DNA of 20,564 nt from Pseudomonadota bacterium (lineage in GTDB: Bacteria; Pseudomonadota; Gammaproteobacteria; Steroidobacterales; Steroidobacteraceae): assembly GCA_021780395.1 (NCBI GenBank), contig JAJXYU010000221.1, forward strand, positions 1 to 20,564, read 5' to 3'. Made by a program: the position numbers and the translations under genes. Of this stretch, positions 8,197 through 15,645 are shown piece after piece; the stretch's first letter is position 1, and every line of letters begins with the position of its first letter. The notes beneath the pieces were generated by a model, which was given only the letters and a program-made list of their open reading frames with translations, was not told the origin of the DNA and did not search any database.

Positions 8197-8559
8197 TCAG
8201 ACTCGCCGCGGTCGCCCCGCCGCGGCGCAACGCTCCAGGTAGCGCGACCAGTTGGCGGCGCGGTTGCGACCCAGGTCGTACAGCAGGCTCCAGCTGTAGA
8301 GCCCGGTGTCGTGGCCGTCGTCGAAATTCAGTCTCAGCGCATACTGACCGATCGGATCGACGCCGCGGATCCCGACGTTCTCCTTGTCGGTCACGAGCAC
8401 CCCTTCGCCGCCGCCGTGGCCTTTGACCTCGGCGGACGGGGAGAACACGCGCAGGTACTCGAAGGGCAGCTCGAAGTGCGCGCCGTCGTCGAACGTGATC
8501 TCGAGGAGTCGCGACGCGGTGCGCAGCTTGATCTCGGTCGGCGTCGGGGTCGTGCTCAC
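8197..8559 (-). CDS. DUF971 (gamma-butyrobetaine hydroxylase-like N-domain) protein
   Basis: A 120-residue protein made of a single DUF971 domain. This fold also occurs at the N-terminus of gamma-butyrobetaine hydroxylases, but no oxygenase domain is attached here. Family features are [19 protein letters not shown] at the start, the [16 protein letters not shown] segment, and [25 protein letters not shown] towards the end. No Cys pairs or membrane segments are seen. The start is a GTG (8559-8557) overlapping the hslU stop as GTGA; a longer reading upstream lies inside hslU. Its molecular function is not known to me. Its place between hslU and ubiE recurs in related genomes, as far as I recall. 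Confidence 0.9.
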   Translation of the reverse strand: MSTTPTPTEIKLRTASRLLEITFDDGAHFELPFEYLRVFSPSAEVKGHGGGEGVLVTDKENVGIRGVDPIGQYALRLNFDDGHDTGLYSWSLLYDLGRNRAANWSRYLERCAAAGRPRRV

Positions 8560-9884
8560 AGGATGTACCTCGACAGATCCTCGTCGCGCGAGAGCTCGCC
8601 GAGATGCCGCTCGACGTAGTCCCGATCGACGACGATGTGCGTGCCGCCGCGGTCCGCGGCCTCGAAGGACACCGATTCGAGCAGGCGCTCCATCACGGTG
8701 TGCAGGCGGCGCGCGCCGATGTTCTCGGTTCGCTCGTTGACCTCGTACGCGACTTCGGCGAGGCGGCGTACGCCGGAGGCGTCGAATTCCAGCGCGACGC
8801 CCTCGGTCTCGAGCAGGGCCGCGTACTGCCGGCACAGCGAGGCGTCCGGTTCGGTCAGGATCCGCACGAAGTCCTCGACCGTCAGCGACTGGAGCTCGAC
8901 GCGAATCGGCAGCCGACCCTGCAGTTCCGGGATCAGATCGGAGGGCTTGGACATGTGGAACGCGCCGGACGCGATGAACAGCACGTGGTCGGTCTTCACC
9001 GCACCGTACTTGGTGTTCACGGTGCAACCCTCGACCAGCGGCAGCAGGTCGCGCTGCACGCCCTCGCGGGACACGTCCGCACCCGCGGTCTCCTGGCGGC
9101 GCGCGATCTTGTCGATTTCGTCGATGAACACGATCCCGTTCTGCTCCGCGCTCTCCACCGCCCGCGTCTTCAGTTCCTCCTCATCGATCAGCTTGCCCGC
9201 TTCTTCCTCGGTCAGGAGCTTCAAGGCCTCCGGGATCCTCAGCTTGCGCTGACGGGCGCGGCCGCCGCCGAGGTTCTGGAACATCGACTGCAGCTGCTGC
9301 GTCATCTCTTCCATCCCGGGCGGCGCCATGATCTCGACGCCCGTCGCCGGCGCCCGCACCTCGATCTCGACTTCCCGGTCGTCGAGCGCATGCTCGCGCA
9401 GCATCTTGCGCAGCCGTTGCCGGGTCTCCGGATCGCGCGGCGGGGCATCTGTCGACGCATCCGCCCGCGAGCTCGGCAACAGCGCATCGAGCAATCGCTC
9501 CTCGGCGGCGTCTGCGGCACGGTAGCGAACCTTCGCCATTTCCCGTTCGCGGGTGGTCTTCACCGCGATCTCGACGAGATCCCGGACGATCGAGTCGACC
9601 TCGCGGCCCACGTAGCCGACTTCGGTGAACTTCGTCGCTTCGACCTTCAGGAACGGGGCTTGCGCGAGCTTCGCGAGGCGCCGCGCGATCTCGGTCTTGC
9701 CGACGCCCGTCGGGCCGATCATCAGGATGTTCTTCGGGGTGATCTCGGTGCGCAGCGCCGGGTCGACGCGGCCGCGCCGCCAGCGGTTGCGGAGCGCGAT
9801 CGCGACCGCACGCTTGGCGGCGTGCTGGCCGACGATGTGCTTGTCGAGTTCCTCGACGATCTCGCGCGGGGTCATCTGCGACAT
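8556..9884 (-). CDS. hslU: ATP-dependent protease ATPase subunit HslU
   Basis: The AAA+ unfoldase of the HslVU (ClpYQ) protease, a hexamer that feeds proteins to HslV. The 442 residues match the usual length of about 443. Walker A GPTGVGKT is at 57-64, the pore loop GYVG at 90-93, an inserted I domain runs from about 110 to 240, and Walker B IVFIDE is at 251-256. The sensor region NIGARRL follows, and the C-terminal EDLSRYIL tail docks into HslV. The ATG at 9884 gives [20 protein letters not shown], which matches the family start; the longer frame to 10121 overlaps hslV and is rejected. It follows hslV by five bases and is probably heat-induced with it. Confidence 0.98.
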   Translation of the reverse strand: MSQMTPREIVEELDKHIVGQHAAKRAVAIALRNRWRRGRVDPALRTEITPKNILMIGPTGVGKTEIARRLAKLAQAPFLKVEATKFTEVGYVGREVDSIVRDLVEIAVKTTREREMAKVRYRAADAAEERLLDALLPSSRADASTDAPPRDPETRQRLRKMLREHALDDREVEIEVRAPATGVEIMAPPGMEEMTQQLQSMFQNLGGGRARQRKLRIPEALKLLTEEEAGKLIDEEELKTRAVESAEQNGIVFIDEIDKIARRQETAGADVSREGVQRDLLPLVEGCTVNTKYGAVKTDHVLFIASGAFHMSKPSDLIPELQGRLPIRVELQSLTVEDFVRILTEPDASLCRQYAALLETEGVALEFDASGVRRLAEVAYEVNERTENIGARRLHTVMERLLESVSFEAADRGGTHIVVDRDYVERHLGELSRDEDLSRYIL

Positions 9885-9889
9885 CGGCG

Positions 9890-10450
9890 CTAGAGCTCCT
9901 CGATCGTCAGCTGTCGGTTGGTGTAGATGCAGATCTCGGCGGCGATGCCGAGCGCGCGCTCGACGATCTCGCGGGCGCCGAGTTCGGTCGAGCGCAGCAG
10001 CGCGAGTGCTGCCGCCTGCGCGAACGCGCCGCCCGAACCGATCGCGATCAGGTCGTGCTCGGGCTCGATCACGTCGCCGGTTCCCGAAATCATGTACGAG
10101 CGTTCGGCGTCGGCGACGCACAGCAGCGCCTCGAGCCGGCGCAGGCTGCGATCGGTGCGCCAGTCCTTCGCGAGCTCGATCGCCGCCCGGGTGAGATTGC
10201 CGTACTTCTCGAGCTTGCCCTCGAAGCGTTCGAACAGCGTGAACGCATCGGCCGTGCCGCCGGCGAACCCGGCGAGCACCTTGCCGCCGTAGAGGCGGCG
10301 CACCTTGCGCGCATTGCTCTTGACCACGGTCTGACCGAGGGTGACCTGCCCGTCGCCGCCGAGCGCGACGTGACCGCCACGCCGTACCGCGAGGATCGTC
10401 GTGCCGAGCATTGCGCCGGCGCGGTGCTGGAAAGGGTCGTCTAGGTTCAT
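9890..10450 (-). CDS. hslV: ATP-dependent protease peptidase subunit HslV
   Basis: The threonine peptidase of the HslVU complex, a proteasome-like double ring. After removal of the propeptide the mature chain would begin TTILAVRRG, giving the catalytic N-terminal Thr (T17 of this reading). GDGQVTLG (32-39) and K49, the equivalent of Lys33, are in place, and the C-terminus [13 protein letters not shown] is typical. Two starts are possible: ATG 10450 (186 aa, 16-residue propeptide) or ATG 10411 (173 aa, propeptide MLG). Neither has a Shine-Dalgarno. I use 10450 because it lies about 30 bases below the sigma-32-like promoter; homology alone cannot decide. hslU follows after five bases. Confidence 0.96.
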   Translation of the reverse strand: MNLDDPFQHRAGAMLGTTILAVRRGGHVALGGDGQVTLGQTVVKSNARKVRRLYGGKVLAGFAGGTADAFTLFERFEGKLEKYGNLTRAAIELAKDWRTDRSLRRLEALLCVADAERSYMISGTGDVIEPEHDLIAIGSGGAFAQAAALALLRSTELGAREIVERALGIAAEICIYTNRQLTIEEL

Positions 10451-10482
10451 GTGCGGGCGTTCGGTCGACCGGGAACGCAGGT

Positions 10483-10510
10483 CCTTGGGGACGATCCGGC
10501 GGATTTCAAG
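10483..10510 (-). promoter_or_regulatory. Sigma-32-like heat-shock promoter for hslVU
   Basis: On the - strand CTTGAAA (10510-10504) is a perfect match to the RpoH -35 consensus. After a 13-base spacer comes CCCCAAGG (10490-10483), which matches CCCCATNT at its first five bases. The spacing lies in the range known for enterobacterial RpoH promoters. The -35 overlaps the xerC stop codon, and the element lies just upstream of hslV, a classic heat-shock gene. The prediction rests on motif and context only. Confidence 0.65.
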
Positions 10511-11429
10511 GCCGCGTGCGCCGTCGCGCGCGCGGGTGCGCGGCGTCGTAGACGTTCGCGAGGCGCTGGAAGTCGAGGTGCGTGTAGATCTGGGTCGTGC
10601 CGATGTTCGCGTGGCCGAGGAGCTCCTGCACGCCCCGCAAGTCCGCACTCGACTCGAGCAGGTGCGTCGCGAACGAGTGGCGGAACAGGTGCGGATGCAC
10701 GCGGACCGCGATGCCCTGCCGCCGCGCCCACAGCGCGACCCGTTGCTGGATCGCACGCGCCGAGAGGCGGCGCCCGTCGCGGCTGAGGAACAGGGCGCGC
10801 TCGCCGCCGCCGGGGTGCTCGCGCAGCCACGCCTCGAGGGCGCTGCGGGCGGTGCGACCGACCGGGACGATGCGCGTCTTCGCGCCCTTGCCGAGCACGC
10901 GGACGGTGGCGTCGGCGAGATCGACGTCCTGTCGGTTCAGACCGGCGAGTTCCGCGAGGCGCAGGCCGGAGGAATACAGGAGCTCCATGATCGCCTTGTC
11001 GCGCGCCGACAGGCGGTCGTCGGCGCGGAACGACAGGAGCCGCGCCATCTGGTCGACGTCGAGGGTCGAGGGCAGGCGCTTCTCGGCGCGCGGCGCCCGG
11101 ACCCCCTCGGCCGGGTTGCCCGCGGTCGCGGCTTCGCGTCGCAGGTAACCGTAGAAGCTGCGGATCGCGGACAGGCGGCGTTGCACGCTGCGCGGTGCGA
11201 GGCCTGCGGCGTGCTCGGCCGCCGCGAACGCGCGGATCGCGGCGCCATCGAGGTCCTTCCAGTCCGGGCCGCCGCGCCGTTCGAGGTGCGCGGCGAGCGC
11301 CTCCAGGTCCCGTCGGTACGCCGCTGCCGTGTGCGGGCTCATGCGCCGTTCCAGGCGCAGGTGCGCGCAGAAACGATCGATCCAGTCGTGCAGCGCGGCG
11401 CTCAGGGCGCGCTCCGGCCGCTCGCTCAG
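10506..11429 (-). CDS. xerC: Site-specific tyrosine recombinase XerC
   Basis: The recombinase acts with XerD at dif to resolve chromosome dimers. The catalytic residues are visible (numbered from the CTG start): R157 in [10 protein letters not shown]181 in GKGAKTR, H247 and R250 in [13 protein letters not shown]273 in LGHANI, and the nucleophile Y282 in QIYTHL. The first ATG (11342) would give 278 residues beginning MSPHTAAAY, cutting off the first core-binding helix. The frame stays open upstream and reads [17 protein letters not shown] just before it, which looks like a real XerC N-terminus. It contains no ATG, GTG or TTG. The best candidate is CTG at 11429, overlapping the DUF484 stop as CTGA and giving 307 residues, close to the family norm. 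The start is therefore uncertain; the gene is not. Confidence 0.95.
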   Translation of the reverse strand: MSERPERALSAALHDWIDRFCAHLRLERRMSPHTAAAYRRDLEALAAHLERRGGPDWKDLDGAAIRAFAAAEHAAGLAPRSVQRRLSAIRSFYGYLRREAATAGNPAEGVRAPRAEKRLPSTLDVDQMARLLSFRADDRLSARDKAIMELLYSSGLRLAELAGLNRQDVDLADATVRVLGKGAKTRIVPVGRTARSALEAWLREHPGGGERALFLSRDGRRLSARAIQQRVALWARRQGIAVRVHPHLFRHSFATHLLESSADLRGVQELLGHANIGTTQIYTHLDFQRLANVYDAAHPRARRRTRP

Positions 11430-12133
11430 CGAGTCAGCGCGTGCGCGATCAAGTCACCGATCCGGATCAGGAAATCGGTGCTCATCGCCGGGTGGAACCG
11501 TTGCGCATCGCTCGCGCCGATCGCGAGGAGTCCGAGGTTGCCCTTCGGTCCGAGCGGGGTCAGCGCGACCGATCCGATCTCGACGGTGTCCGCGCCGAAC
11601 AGATAGTCGCGTTGGGTATCGCGGATCTGTCCGCACCGCGGCTTGCCGGATCCGAGCAGGGATTCGAAGGACTTCAGGTTCGAGTCGGCCGGGTCCGCGA
11701 TGCGCAGGAAGCGTTGCGTGCCGGCCTCGAGGCCCGGCATCGCCGGCAGGAACAGCACCAGCACCGAGTGCATCGCGTCGAAGTCCTCGCGCATCGAGGT
11801 CTCGATCGCCGCGACGGTCGCGGACAGGTCGCCGGCACGCAGCAGGCGCTGCGCGAGCCGGTGGATCCGATCCGCGAGCACGTCGTTCGCGCGGGCGACG
11901 TCGACGAGTTCCTTCAGCCGCCGCTCGAGCGCCTGATTGCGTTCGCGCAGGACCTCGACCTGGCGCTCGACGAGGCTCACCGTGGCGGTCCCCTCGCGCA
12001 GGTGCGGCAGTCGCAGCTTCGCGAGCAGGGCGGCGTTGCGCTCGAAGAAATCGGGGTGTGTTTGCAGGTAATCCGCGATCCGGTCGTCGGTGATCGCCTC
12101 TTCCTTCACTCCGCGGGCGGTATGGGTCGTCAT
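11426..12133 (-). CDS. DUF484 family GAF-like protein
   Basis: A 235-residue protein of the DUF484 family, which recurs between dapF and xerC in gammaproteobacteria. The N-terminal helical part has the family hallmark IADYLQTHPDFFERN at about 19-33, followed by a charged helix (VERQVEVLRERNQALERRL) likely to be a coiled coil. From about residue 90 a GAF-like domain follows, with SVALTPLGPKGNLGLLAIG near the end. No metal or catalytic motif is obvious and its function is unknown. The ATG at 12133 has a GGGAG Shine-Dalgarno about eight bases upstream. A TATGAT hexamer (12166-12161) overlapping the dapF stop could be a -10, but no -35 accompanies it. Its stop overlaps the proposed xerC CTG start. 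Confidence 0.92.
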   Translation of the reverse strand: MTTHTARGVKEEAITDDRIADYLQTHPDFFERNAALLAKLRLPHLREGTATVSLVERQVEVLRERNQALERRLKELVDVARANDVLADRIHRLAQRLLRAGDLSATVAAIETSMREDFDAMHSVLVLFLPAMPGLEAGTQRFLRIADPADSNLKSFESLLGSGKPRCGQIRDTQRDYLFGADTVEIGSVALTPLGPKGNLGLLAIGASDAQRFHPAMSTDFLIRIGDLIAHALTR

Positions 12134-12161
12134 CGGCGCTCGCTCCCGGTGGAAAGTCGCA

Positions 12162-12998
12162 TCATATCTCGATCGAACCGGTGAAGACGACCGTCGCGGG
12201 ACCCGTGAGCCAGGCCGACTCGCCGTCGCCCGGCCAGCGCACGTGGGCGCGGCCGCCGCGCAGATCCACGTCGACCTCGGCGTCGAGCCGGCCGTGTCTG
12301 CGGCCGACCGCGACCGCGGCGCAGGCGCCGGTCCCGCACGCGAGGGTCTCGCCGACGCCCCGCTCGAACACCCGCAGCGACACGTGCGCCCGGTCGTGGA
12401 TCTGAAGGAATCCGACGTTCACGCGCCGGGGGAACGCCGGATGGCCCTCGATCGCGGGTCCGAGCGTGGCGACGGGTGCGGCGTCGATGTCCTCGACGTA
12501 GACGACCGCGTGGGGATTGCCGACCGAAACGACTCCGAGGCGGACCTCGCGCTCGCCGATGCGGATCGGTACCAACGGCGTCTCGCCCGATCCGTCCATC
12601 GGCAGGGACCGCGGATCGAAATTCGGGATGCCGATCTCGACGGACACGCGGCCGTCCTCGGCGATCCGCGCCCGGACCGTCCCCCCGGGGCTGCCGAGCG
12701 CGAGTGCGCGCCCGATCGCCGGGTTGCGCGCGTACTGCAAGGCGGCGACGCAGCGCGCGCCGTTGCCGCATTGCTCGACCTCGCCGCCGTCGGCGTTGAA
12801 GATCCGGTAGTAGACGCTGGTCGCCGGATCGCGCGGCGGCTCGAGCATCAGCGCCTGGTCGAAGCCGATCCCGGTATGCCGGTCCGCGAGTCGGCGCAGC
12901 AGTGCCGCGTCCATCGGACGTCCGAGAAAACCGGCCGGCGCGTCGAAGACGAGAAAGTCATTGCCGAGTCCCTGCATTTTCCAGAAATCGAGGCGCAT
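12162..12998 (-). CDS. dapF: Diaminopimelate epimerase
   Basis: A cofactor-independent racemase converting LL- to meso-diaminopimelate, the precursor of lysine and of peptidoglycan cross-links. Its 278 residues are normal in length. Both catalytic cysteines are visible: C77 in GGEVEQCGNGARC and C221 in ETLACGTGACAA. The substrate-binding motifs GLGNDF (10-15), GNPHAV (160-165) and FERG (211-214) are also present. The ATG at 12998 matches the family start MRLDFWKMQGLGNDF; the longer reading to 13223 is rejected because it runs into the divergent gene. There is no lysA or lptM beside it. It heads the long - strand series that continues to ubiB, and a candidate -10 lies six bases before its ATG. 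Confidence 0.98.
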   Translation of the reverse strand: MRLDFWKMQGLGNDFLVFDAPAGFLGRPMDAALLRRLADRHTGIGFDQALMLEPPRDPATSVYYRIFNADGGEVEQCGNGARCVAALQYARNPAIGRALALGSPGGTVRARIAEDGRVSVEIGIPNFDPRSLPMDGSGETPLVPIRIGEREVRLGVVSVGNPHAVVYVEDIDAAPVATLGPAIEGHPAFPRRVNVGFLQIHDRAHVSLRVFERGVGETLACGTGACAAVAVGRRHGRLDAEVDVDLRGGRAHVRWPGDGESAWLTGPATVVFTGSIEI

Positions 12999-13004
12999 CG
13001 ATCG

Positions 13005-13014
13005 AGGATAGCCG
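13005..13014 (-). promoter_or_regulatory. Candidate -10 element before dapF (CGGCTATCCT)
   Basis: On the - strand TATCCT (13010-13005) is a TANNNT-type -10 box ending six bases before the dapF ATG, the same spacing as ahead of trpF. No -35 match is seen at 16-18 bp and no Shine-Dalgarno precedes dapF. A leaderless dapF transcript is therefore possible. This is inference only. Confidence 0.32.
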
Positions 13015-13044
13015 ATGAGCTCCCCGGGACGCGAGCGCGAGGGC

Positions 13045-13087
13045 TTGCGCAATTGCAGCCCGGGACTTAGCCTTGCCTCGGCCGAGG
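13045..13087 (+). promoter_or_regulatory. Weak promoter with 12-bp palindrome upstream of the ParA-like gene
   Basis: TTGCGC (13045-13050), 17 bases, then TAGCCT (13068-13073) form a weak sigma-70-like pair, each matching three of six consensus bases. A perfect palindrome CCTCGGCCGAGG (13076-13087) would cover the predicted transcription start, where a repressor could bind. The region separates the divergent dapF and ParA-like genes. Palindromes this short can arise by chance in GC-rich DNA. Confidence 0.25.
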
Positions 13088-13119
13088 ATGGCCGCGTAAA
13101 GAGCGGAGGCGGGACGCGC

Positions 13120-13758
13120 ATGCGCCACATCATGGTCCTGAACGCGAAGGGTGGTTGCGGAAAGAGCACGATCGCGACGAATCTCGCGGTGTTCTTCGCG
13201 CGCGACGGACACGAGACCTGCATCGCCGATTACGACCCGCAGCGCTCGAGCCTGGATTGGCTCGCGACGCGTCCGCACGACCTGCCCGCGATCAGCGGCG
13301 TGCCGGCCTACGAGGAGGGTATCCGCAACGTCCCGCGCAACACGGAAGTCCTCGTGATCGACGCGCCGGCGCGCGTCCACGGCACCGAACTCAACGAGCT
13401 CGTGCGACGCGCCGAGACGATCCTGGTCCCGGTCCTGCCCTCGACGATCGACATCAAGGCCTGCGGCCATTTCATGGCCGAACTGCAGGAGATCGGCAAG
13501 GTCTCGCGCAGGCAGGCGCGTCTGGCGGTGCTCGCGAACCGGGTTCGCGAGCACACCTTGATCTTCGAGGAGCTCGATCGCTACCTCAAGCACCTGAAGG
13601 TGCCGTACCTCGGGGCGTTGCGCGAGGCGCAGAATTACGTGCGCGCCTATTCGCGCGGAATGGGCGTCCTCGAACTGCCCGAGTACCTCGCGTGGCCCGA
13701 TTGGCAGCAATGGGAACCGATCTGCGCCTGGCTCGACAGCAAGCGCAGCCAACCCTGA
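13120..13758 (+). CDS. Stand-alone ParA/MinD-type ATPase
   Basis: A 212-residue P-loop ATPase of the ParA/MinD superfamily, of the kind that positions plasmids, chromosomes or protein assemblies on the nucleoid. The deviant Walker A motif KGGCGKST is at 10-17, with the signature Lys K10 and P-loop Lys K15; Cys replaces the more common Val. The Walker A' segment DYDPQRSSLDW starts at 37, and VLVIDAP is the Walker B strand. It lacks the N-terminal helix-turn-helix of large plasmid ParA proteins, and no ParB gene or parS-like repeats are visible. The ATG at 13120 is chosen because GGAGG (13105-13109) lies 10 bases upstream and the protein then starts right at the first beta strand. The cargo is unknown. 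Confidence 0.9.
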   Translation: MRHIMVLNAKGGCGKSTIATNLAVFFARDGHETCIADYDPQRSSLDWLATRPHDLPAISGVPAYEEGIRNVPRNTEVLVIDAPARVHGTELNELVRRAETILVPVLPSTIDIKACGHFMAELQEIGKVSRRQARLAVLANRVREHTLIFEELDRYLKHLKVPYLGALREAQNYVRAYSRGMGVLELPEYLAWPDWQQWEPICAWLDSKRSQP

Positions 13759-13777
13759 CACGCGATCCGACCCCGCG

Positions 13778-13808
13778 CCGCCCGCGCGCGCGGGCCGCGC
13801 GCGGGCGG
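13778..13808 (+). terminator. Perfect 13-bp all-GC hairpin
   Basis: Bases 13778-13790 pair perfectly with 13796-13808 around the loop CGGGC. The stem starts 20 bases after the ParA-like stop and ends five bases before the GTG start of the next gene. No U-tract follows, so intrinsic termination is not assured. It may instead end the upstream message by a factor-dependent route, or block ribosome access to the GTG start. Confidence 0.35.
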
Positions 13809-13813
13809 TCCCC

Positions 13814-14860
13814 GTGCGCGTGAGCCTCGCCCGCTCCGGCCGCAGCTTTCCGGTCGAGGCGGGCGAGTCGCTGCTCGATGCGGCGATCGCCGCCGGCGTG
13901 CGACTCGCCCACGGCTGTCGCCGCGGCAATTGCGGTGCCTGCCGCGCGCGCCTCACGCGCGGCGAGATCGACTATCCCGACGGGCCGCCGCTCGGCTTGG
14001 AGCCGCAGGACGCCGCCGACGGATTGATCCTGATGTGCCGCGCGCGTCCGCGCGGCGATCTCGAGCTCGACGTCGACGAGCTGCGCCATCCGGACGAGGT
14101 GGCCGTGAAACGCCTGCCGTGCCGGATCGAACGTGCCGAGCGGCTCGGGCGCGAGGTGATCGTGCTCTCCCTGCGCCTGCCCCCCGTCGAGGATCTCGCG
14201 TTCCTACCTGGCCAATACCTCGACGTGCTGCTGCCGCAGGGCCGTCGTCGCAGCTTCTCGATCGCCTGTCCGCCGCACGATGCCCGGTCGATCGAACTGC
14301 ACGTGCGCTACGTCGCGGGCGGCGCGTTCACCGAGTCGCTGTTCGCGACCGACCCGACCGGGCGGCTGCTCACGATCGAAGGCCCGCTGGGTTCGTTCCG
14401 CTATCATCCGCCCGCCGTCGGTGCGCCGTCGGACACGGCGCCGCGCGAGGCCGTCGCGGCGCCGGAGGCGCCGACGACACCGCTGCTGCTCGTCGCCGGC
14501 GGCACGGGGTACGCGCCGATCCAGGCGATCCTGCGACACGTTGTCGAGCGCGGCGCGCGGCGCGCGGTGCACCTGTACTTCGGCGCGCGGACCGCAGCCG
14601 ATCTGTATGCGGACGCGAGGATCCGCGAGATCGCGCGGCGCGCGCCGCTGCTCAGCTACGTGCCGGTGTTGTCGGAACCCGCGGCGGATTGGGGGGGGCG
14701 GCGCGGCCTCGTGCACGACGCGGTACTCGCCGATTACGAATCGCTCGCGGCGTTCGACGGGTATGCCTGCGGACCGCCGGCGATGATCGAGGCCGTGTGC
14801 CGTACCTTCCCGGCGCGCGGTCTCGATCCCGCTCGGCTCTACGTCGACTCGTTCGAGTAG
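13814..14860 (+). CDS. 2Fe-2S ferredoxin/FAD/NAD(P) reductase (CDP-6-deoxyglucoseen reductase-like)
   Basis: A 348-residue electron-transfer protein that should pass electrons from NAD(P)H through FAD to a plant-type 2Fe-2S cluster. Residues 1-90 are the ferredoxin domain, with cluster ligands C35, C40, C43 and C75. The FAD domain (about 98-198) has RSFS at 146-149 and GPLG at 190-193. The NAD(P) domain has GGTGYAP at 229-235 and ends with the ACGPPAMI motif. An Ala/Pro-rich linker of about 24 residues (199-222) separates the last two domains. Similar stand-alone proteins are often annotated CDP-6-deoxy-delta-3,4-glucoseen reductase; no deoxysugar genes are nearby, so that substrate is not supported. 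The start is GTG at 13814, or GTG at 13820. The 3' end overlaps hemD antisense by 22 bases. Confidence 0.88.
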   Translation: MRVSLARSGRSFPVEAGESLLDAAIAAGVRLAHGCRRGNCGACRARLTRGEIDYPDGPPLGLEPQDAADGLILMCRARPRGDLELDVDELRHPDEVAVKRLPCRIERAERLGREVIVLSLRLPPVEDLAFLPGQYLDVLLPQGRRRSFSIACPPHDARSIELHVRYVAGGAFTESLFATDPTGRLLTIEGPLGSFRYHPPAVGAPSDTAPREAVAAPEAPTTPLLLVAGGTGYAPIQAILRHVVERGARRAVHLYFGARTAADLYADARIREIARRAPLLSYVPVLSEPAADWGGRRGLVHDAVLADYESLAAFDGYACGPPAMIEAVCRTFPARGLDPARLYVDSFE

Positions 14861-15645
14861 TCCCGGGAGCGGCCGGCCGCCCAGCGCGCCAGCGCGTCGA
14901 CGAGCGCTGGATCCTCGGGCGACGCCGCCTCGATCCGCGGCCCGCGAATTCCAAGGGATTCGAGCGCGTTCGCGACCCGCCCGGCCGGGACCAGCCAGTG
15001 CAATCGCTCGAGCGCGGTGCGCAACGGCGGCGGCGAGAGCCCGAGCAGCGCGCTCGCGATCTCGAGACTGGTCGCGGTGACGACCTGCAACGCCCCGGCA
15101 TCGATCCGCGCCTCGAGTGCGCGCAGCCGCTCGGGATCCGGCGTTGCCGGCGAACGCCGGTAGACCTCGGCCGCTTCGACGCGCGCACCGCGCGCGGCGA
15201 GTTCGCGCGCGAGCAGATCGCGGCCGCCGATCCCCTTGACGAGCAGCACGCGCCGCCCGACGAGATCCCGCAGCGCGGGTTCGGCGAGCAGATGCTCGGA
15301 ATCGAACCCGCCGCGCGGCGTGATCGAAACCGGGAAGCCGGCACGCTCGAGCGCCCGCCGCGTCGCCGGGCCGATCGCGGCGATCGTGCGGTCGCGCGGG
15401 TCTGCGAGCCACGCGGTGCCGTGTCGTACCGCGTTCGCGCTGGTGAACACGACCAGATCGAACGCGTCCGCCGTGCCGATGCGCTTCGCGAGATCGGCGG
15501 GCACCGCGACCGGATCGATCGTGACCGCCGGCAGCGCGACCACCGTCGCACCCCGCGCTTCGAGCCGGCGGCACAACGCCGCCGACTGTGCCTGGGGGCG
15601 CGTCACGAGGACGCCGACGCCCGCGAGCGGGTGCGTGGCGCTCAA
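14839..15645 (-). CDS. hemD: Uroporphyrinogen-III synthase
   Basis: A 268-residue enzyme that closes hydroxymethylbilane with inversion of ring D to form uroporphyrinogen III, the branch point to haem and sirohaem. HemD sequences are poorly conserved, but the family pattern is clear: GVGVLVTRPQAQSAALCRRL at the start, VVFTSANAVRHG, RRVLLVKGIGGRDLLARELAARGA in the middle, and TATSLEIASALL in the second half. The two-domain size fits. The start is a TTG (15645-15643) overlapping the hemC stop as TTGA; no ATG lies near the conserved start. Its 3' end overlaps the convergent reductase gene by 22 bases. No hemX or hemY gene follows, as it would in many gammaproteobacteria. Confidence 0.94.
   Translation of the reverse strand: MSATHPLAGVGVLVTRPQAQSAALCRRLEARGATVVALPAVTIDPVAVPADLAKRIGTADAFDLVVFTSANAVRHGTAWLADPRDRTIAAIGPATRRALERAGFPVSITPRGGFDSEHLLAEPALRDLVGRRVLLVKGIGGRDLLARELAARGARVEAAEVYRRSPATPDPERLRALEARIDAGALQVVTATSLEIASALLGLSPPPLRTALERLHWLVPAGRVANALESLGIRGPRIEAASPEDPALVDALARWAAGRSRDYSNEST

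Noticed and set aside
7132..9893. Long + strand frames (7132-8619 and 8604-9893) opposite ubiJ, ubiE, DUF971 and hslU
   Set aside because: They are antisense shadows of clearly identified genes and show no domain pattern.
13015..13119. Longer start for the ParA-like protein (ATG 13015)
   Set aside because: It adds 35 residues before the first beta strand and ignores the GGAGG site that precedes the ATG at 13120.
13120..14860. A ParA-reductase two-gene system
   Set aside because: The genes share a strand but have no functional link, and a strong hairpin separates them; adjacency alone is not enough.
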